Shown here piece by piece: positions 61,018 through 64,000 of a stretch of 64,000 nucleotides of DNA (positions are counted from its first letter, which is position 1; the number at the start of each line of letters is the position of its first letter). The notes below the pieces were generated by a model. That model did not search any database. It was not told where the DNA came from and saw only the letters and a list, made by a program, of their open reading frames with translations. Position numbers and translations under genes: made by a program. The stretch covers positions 8,420,501-8,484,500 of the forward strand of contig CM052360.1 of the NCBI GenBank assembly GCA_028551475.1, given 5' to 3'. The DNA comes from Casuarina equisetifolia (Eukaryota > Streptophyta > Magnoliopsida > Fagales > Casuarinaceae).

Positions 61018-63095
61018 TTAACCCCAAATGAATGTAAAGAATCAGCTTTGTAGATGGTCTACGGAGAAGGGAAAAAGGTTTTCAAGTGCGTCTCTGAGAT
61101 TCTGTTGGTCAAAAACATGTGGGAGCTAGTAGCAATTCAACTTTAGGTAGTAGATGTCAGGATTATAGACAATGGCTGGGTATATTCAAAAAGGCTTCAG
61201 ATGTCGGATAGGCTGATGGATATTTTTATGGATTAACTTGTTAGTAATCTTTTACTTATTTAGATCTACATCTTAGACTAGCCTCAGCATTGTGAAGCTG
61301 CTTGGACGGGTTCCATGTTACAGCTGAGATGTGGAAATGATTGGTAAAACAGCATTTAGATACGTAAATAAGTAGAAAATATCTAATCCGCTATCACCAA
61401 TAATCAAATTGCTACATCTTTACTATTCCATGTTGCAGCTGAAATGTGGAAATGATTTGTGAAACATCATTAAGATATTTTTAGTCGTTTAGAAGTCCTT
61501 CCTTGCCCATTGAGTTGGGCTCTCCTTTCCCTGAACATTTTAACTTCTAGTGAATGGAGCCAAATCCCCTATCTGTAACTATATCTAGGCTCAATTTCAT
61601 TGATTTTAATGGTTTTTCAGACTTGAAACGTAAAAAACTGTTATGCATTTTAGCAAGCTTGAAAGTTGATAATCATGTTGATACAATTCAAATATGATGA
61701 TGAGATGTAGTTTTCAAGCTATGATCTGTTAGTTACTGGAATCTTAGATTGGCAGTGGACAATTACATGGAGGGAATGATTAATCCGTATCATCCACAAT
61801 AATGTTCTCCTGTTTAATTGCAAGGTTATCAATCCCTTCTGCCAGTTACTTTGGTCTTTAAAACAGGGTTCTAGACTGGAATGGCTTGTAATTATTAGTA
61901 GAGAAGCCCTATACCTGTGGAGTAGTAAGTTTTTGTGTGAAATTATACACCTCCTGAATTGGTGTAGAACCACTTGAATTAATTCTATGCTTATCAATGT
62001 CTCAAAAGTTACATGTATGTCAGTTGGAGCTGCATTAGTGAGCCTATTGACACGGTAACAGTTCTGTGACTTAATAAGATTCTGCCATGTCAAGGTCCCA
62101 GTGAAATCTCTCAGCTGCTGTCTTTTCTGTGTTGACCTCCATCTCGTAGTCTGAAGCAAAATGGACCAGTATCAATTTATATGTGTTGTTTCAAATGGAG
62201 ACATATTACAAAGGCAGAACTTGAGTATTGTACTGGCCTAAATTTTATTCCTTGGGAAGGTGGTGAAATCCAGTCCCATCGAACATTGCTATTTCATATA
62301 TTTTTTCTCCTCTTTTGCTCACTTTTTTCATCTTTTCTTTTTCCTATTCCTCTGTTTTTAGGTAGCTATATTGCTGTGTTGGTATGGAAATATTGGGCTG
62401 GCCACTGGGTTTACCAGCTCATGGCCATCTATTACAGAGGTCCTGCTTTATATTTGTGAATGAGTGCACAACGTGGAAATCTCAGCCGAATCAAAGCTGA
62501 AATGTATCTCTCAATGCCACCGTTGCGTCCTTTCCTTCAATTTAAATTTCCCAAAAGTTGTATCAAGCTTTGCTTTGCCGCTCATTTGTTCTCATCTGAT
62601 CATTTGCAAACCGAGTTGTTAATAACAGGCAGGCGCTGTTGACATATCTTTCGCGAGTAGCAGGGTTTAGTGATGAGACAGAGCATGTAAATTACAAATG
62701 CAACGGTGTCTTTGTTTTATTGGAACAAACAAAAGCAAAACAAGAGACGAAGGGCCTCTTTCCTCTCACAACGAGCTGTCTTCAGTGAGGAAGGGCTCCT
62801 ATGACATCATAATAGCGGCATGAAAAATCATGCACAGAGGAAAACAAAAGAAAGTAGCCAATTTCTGTATACATCTGTGACACCATCATGTTCAGAGAAG
62901 TTTATAGATGAAAGACGATGTGTTCGGTGCTTGAGTAGATTTCAGCCGTCCGGGTTGGACTCCTGAAGTCAGCGGCGAGCAGCATCTACTCCATCAGATT
63001 AAAGCGTCTCTGTATTGCGAGGCCTGCAACTCCCAGAACAATGTCATTGGCACAATTACACCCAAAATCAAAGACTAGACGAGAACAAAAGTTTG
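61018..63095. other. Intergenic region
   Basis: No gene supported. Two 50-bp stretches (61312-61360 and 61425-61475, CCATGTT.CAGCTGA.ATGTGGAAATGATT) resemble each other. A TTTATT at 62716-62721 reads AATAAA on the minus strand and could serve the gene at 63096-63836, about 375 bp past its stop. Confidence 0.45.
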
Positions 63096-63836
63096 TTATG
63101 GAAAGCAAACAGACCGAGTTAAGGTGTTGGGACGATCAGGGAGGGAAGGGTGGTCTTTCTGGATGTGAGCCACCTTCCTCAGGAAAGACTTGTTCAAAAA
63201 CTTATCGACGGAACTAATCACACGCTCCGGGTCCTCCAATTCCGGTATGGATTCTCTCCTCTTCTTGTTCACGTAAACTGTTGGAGAATGCATGAGCTGC
63301 TGCTTGGCAGTGTGCGTTCCAATTGACATTGCTACAAGCAACATTCCCAGCACAATGTACACCGGCATATACTCCCCCTTGAAAGCTATCCTGCAATTAT
63401 AGGAAACGACGTGTTGCTTTATCAACAATCAAGAAATAGCTTCCAAACTTCTGTCATGTATTTCAACTATTGAGCCAAAAGACCAAAGTTTATGGTAGCA
63501 TATCATTCCCAATCCGGGTTCTATAAACCCGGGCCTGTTACATGCCCTCAAAAGCCCATGACAGATTCATGAGACAATGATTACCTCACTATCAAGTGAT
63601 AATATAGGAATGAAAATACTGTACAATATCACTTGCTGAGAACTAATGTGTTAAGATTTTTTGTGGATAATACACAAGGGAGCATGAAATTCTCACTATA
63701 GAACGCCAGTTCTTTCTACATATAAAAATTAAACTAACCTGGAACTGCGGTTTTTGCCATGAGCGGCATCCACCGTTGGCGAATTTTGTTTGGTTTCTGC
63801 AGTAGTTGAGGATGCAAACGATCTGTTTCTTCCCAT
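63096..63836 (-). CDS. Small single-pass membrane protein, possibly B12D/MLRQ-like
   Basis: Two exons, 63836-63739 and 63390-63096, joined by a GT-AG intron, give 130 aa (MGRNRSFAS... to ...SVCFP). After a polar N-terminus of about 35 residues there is one hydrophobic segment (YMPVYIVLGMLLVAMSIG, about 39-56). A basic, charged tail follows with SPTVYVNKKRRESIPE and FLNKSFLRKVAHIQ. The pattern of one membrane segment followed by SPxVxVxKxxR recalls the B12D/complex I MLRQ family of mitochondrial proteins, but the match is by eye and only moderate. The ATG at 63836 was chosen because the splice joins it in frame; an in-frame ATG also exists at 63914. A possible donor at the CGGTCTGT near 63110 would give a different C-terminus. 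The upstream sequence to 64000 is probably 5'UTR, perhaps with another intron. Gene call fairly sure, function not. Confidence 0.6.
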
Positions 63837-64000
63837 TCGGGTCAGCGTTGATCTCCAAAAGCTCTGCACCCAAAATCCCTTTTCGTTATGTAACTGATCA
63901 CTACAAAATACCAATCAAGTAAAGAAAAAGGGAGGAAGAAGAAAGATGGGAATGTAGCACCCACAGTTGCCCTGAAAGCCATCTATTCCAATCAGGCGGA

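Noticed and set aside
1-64000. A new multi-gene system such as a biosynthetic cluster or defence island
   Set aside because: The intact genes belong to known families (K+ transport, splicing helicase, small membrane protein), with no co-directional set of unknown genes and no shared pathway.

Overview
This is a stretch of plant nuclear DNA, almost certainly from a dicot. It has spliced genes with GT–AG introns, an AT-rich intergenic background full of Copia and Ty3/gypsy retroelement fossils, plant-type TATA boxes, and plant gene families (HAK/KUP/KT potassium transporters, RRP6-like exonuclease, PRP28-type RNA helicase, nsLTP). I cannot name the species from sequence alone.

The left 50 kb is a tandem cluster of four HAK5-like high-affinity K+ transporter genes, all on the minus strand and all with the same nine-exon layout. 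Seven internal exon lengths (exons 2-8) are identical in all four. Copy 1 (516-4113) looks whole, predicted 793 aa. Copy 2 (12971-16621) looks whole except that a 17-bp deletion removed the ancestral start codon; the next in-frame ATG gives 776 aa. Copy 3 (27311-36773) is a pseudogene: a young Copia element (30594-36326) sits in exon 2 with a perfect 5-bp target duplication, and exon 9 has a nonsense codon. Copy 4 (46240-50221) is an older, more divergent paralogue that looks whole, predicted 798 aa. A TATA box sits about 65-105 bp upstream of the ATG in each copy.

The spacers between copies are themselves duplicated blocks, later modified by insertions. These are a heavily decayed Ty3/gypsy relic (about 7300-10570), an older Copia on the minus strand (18702-24880, 5-bp target duplication, empty site still visible in the copy 1 spacer near 6122), a 402-bp solo LTR in the upstream region of copy 3 (37276-37677), and several Copia fragments (40464-45440). 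A pair of about 1.2-1.3-kb blocks (39169-40463 and 50577-51783) lies upstream of copies 3 and 4 and shows that the duplication history goes beyond the transporter genes.

The right 12 kb is different. It holds a decayed RRP6-like exosome exonuclease copy (52471-55570) that carries a 320-bp solo LTR, a short nsLTP-like gene that may be truncated (56154-56510), an intact intronless-CDS DEAD-box helicase of the PRP28/RH21 type (57551-59749) with a likely 5'UTR intron, a 506-bp tandem duplication, and a small two-exon gene for a single-pass membrane protein (63096-63836, minus).

The genes do not form one pathway. The transporter cluster is the coherent unit, and the exosome and spliceosome genes are simply neighbours. 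I found no sign of a new multi-gene system; the most informative content is the contrasting fates of the four transporter copies and the way retroelement insertions date them.
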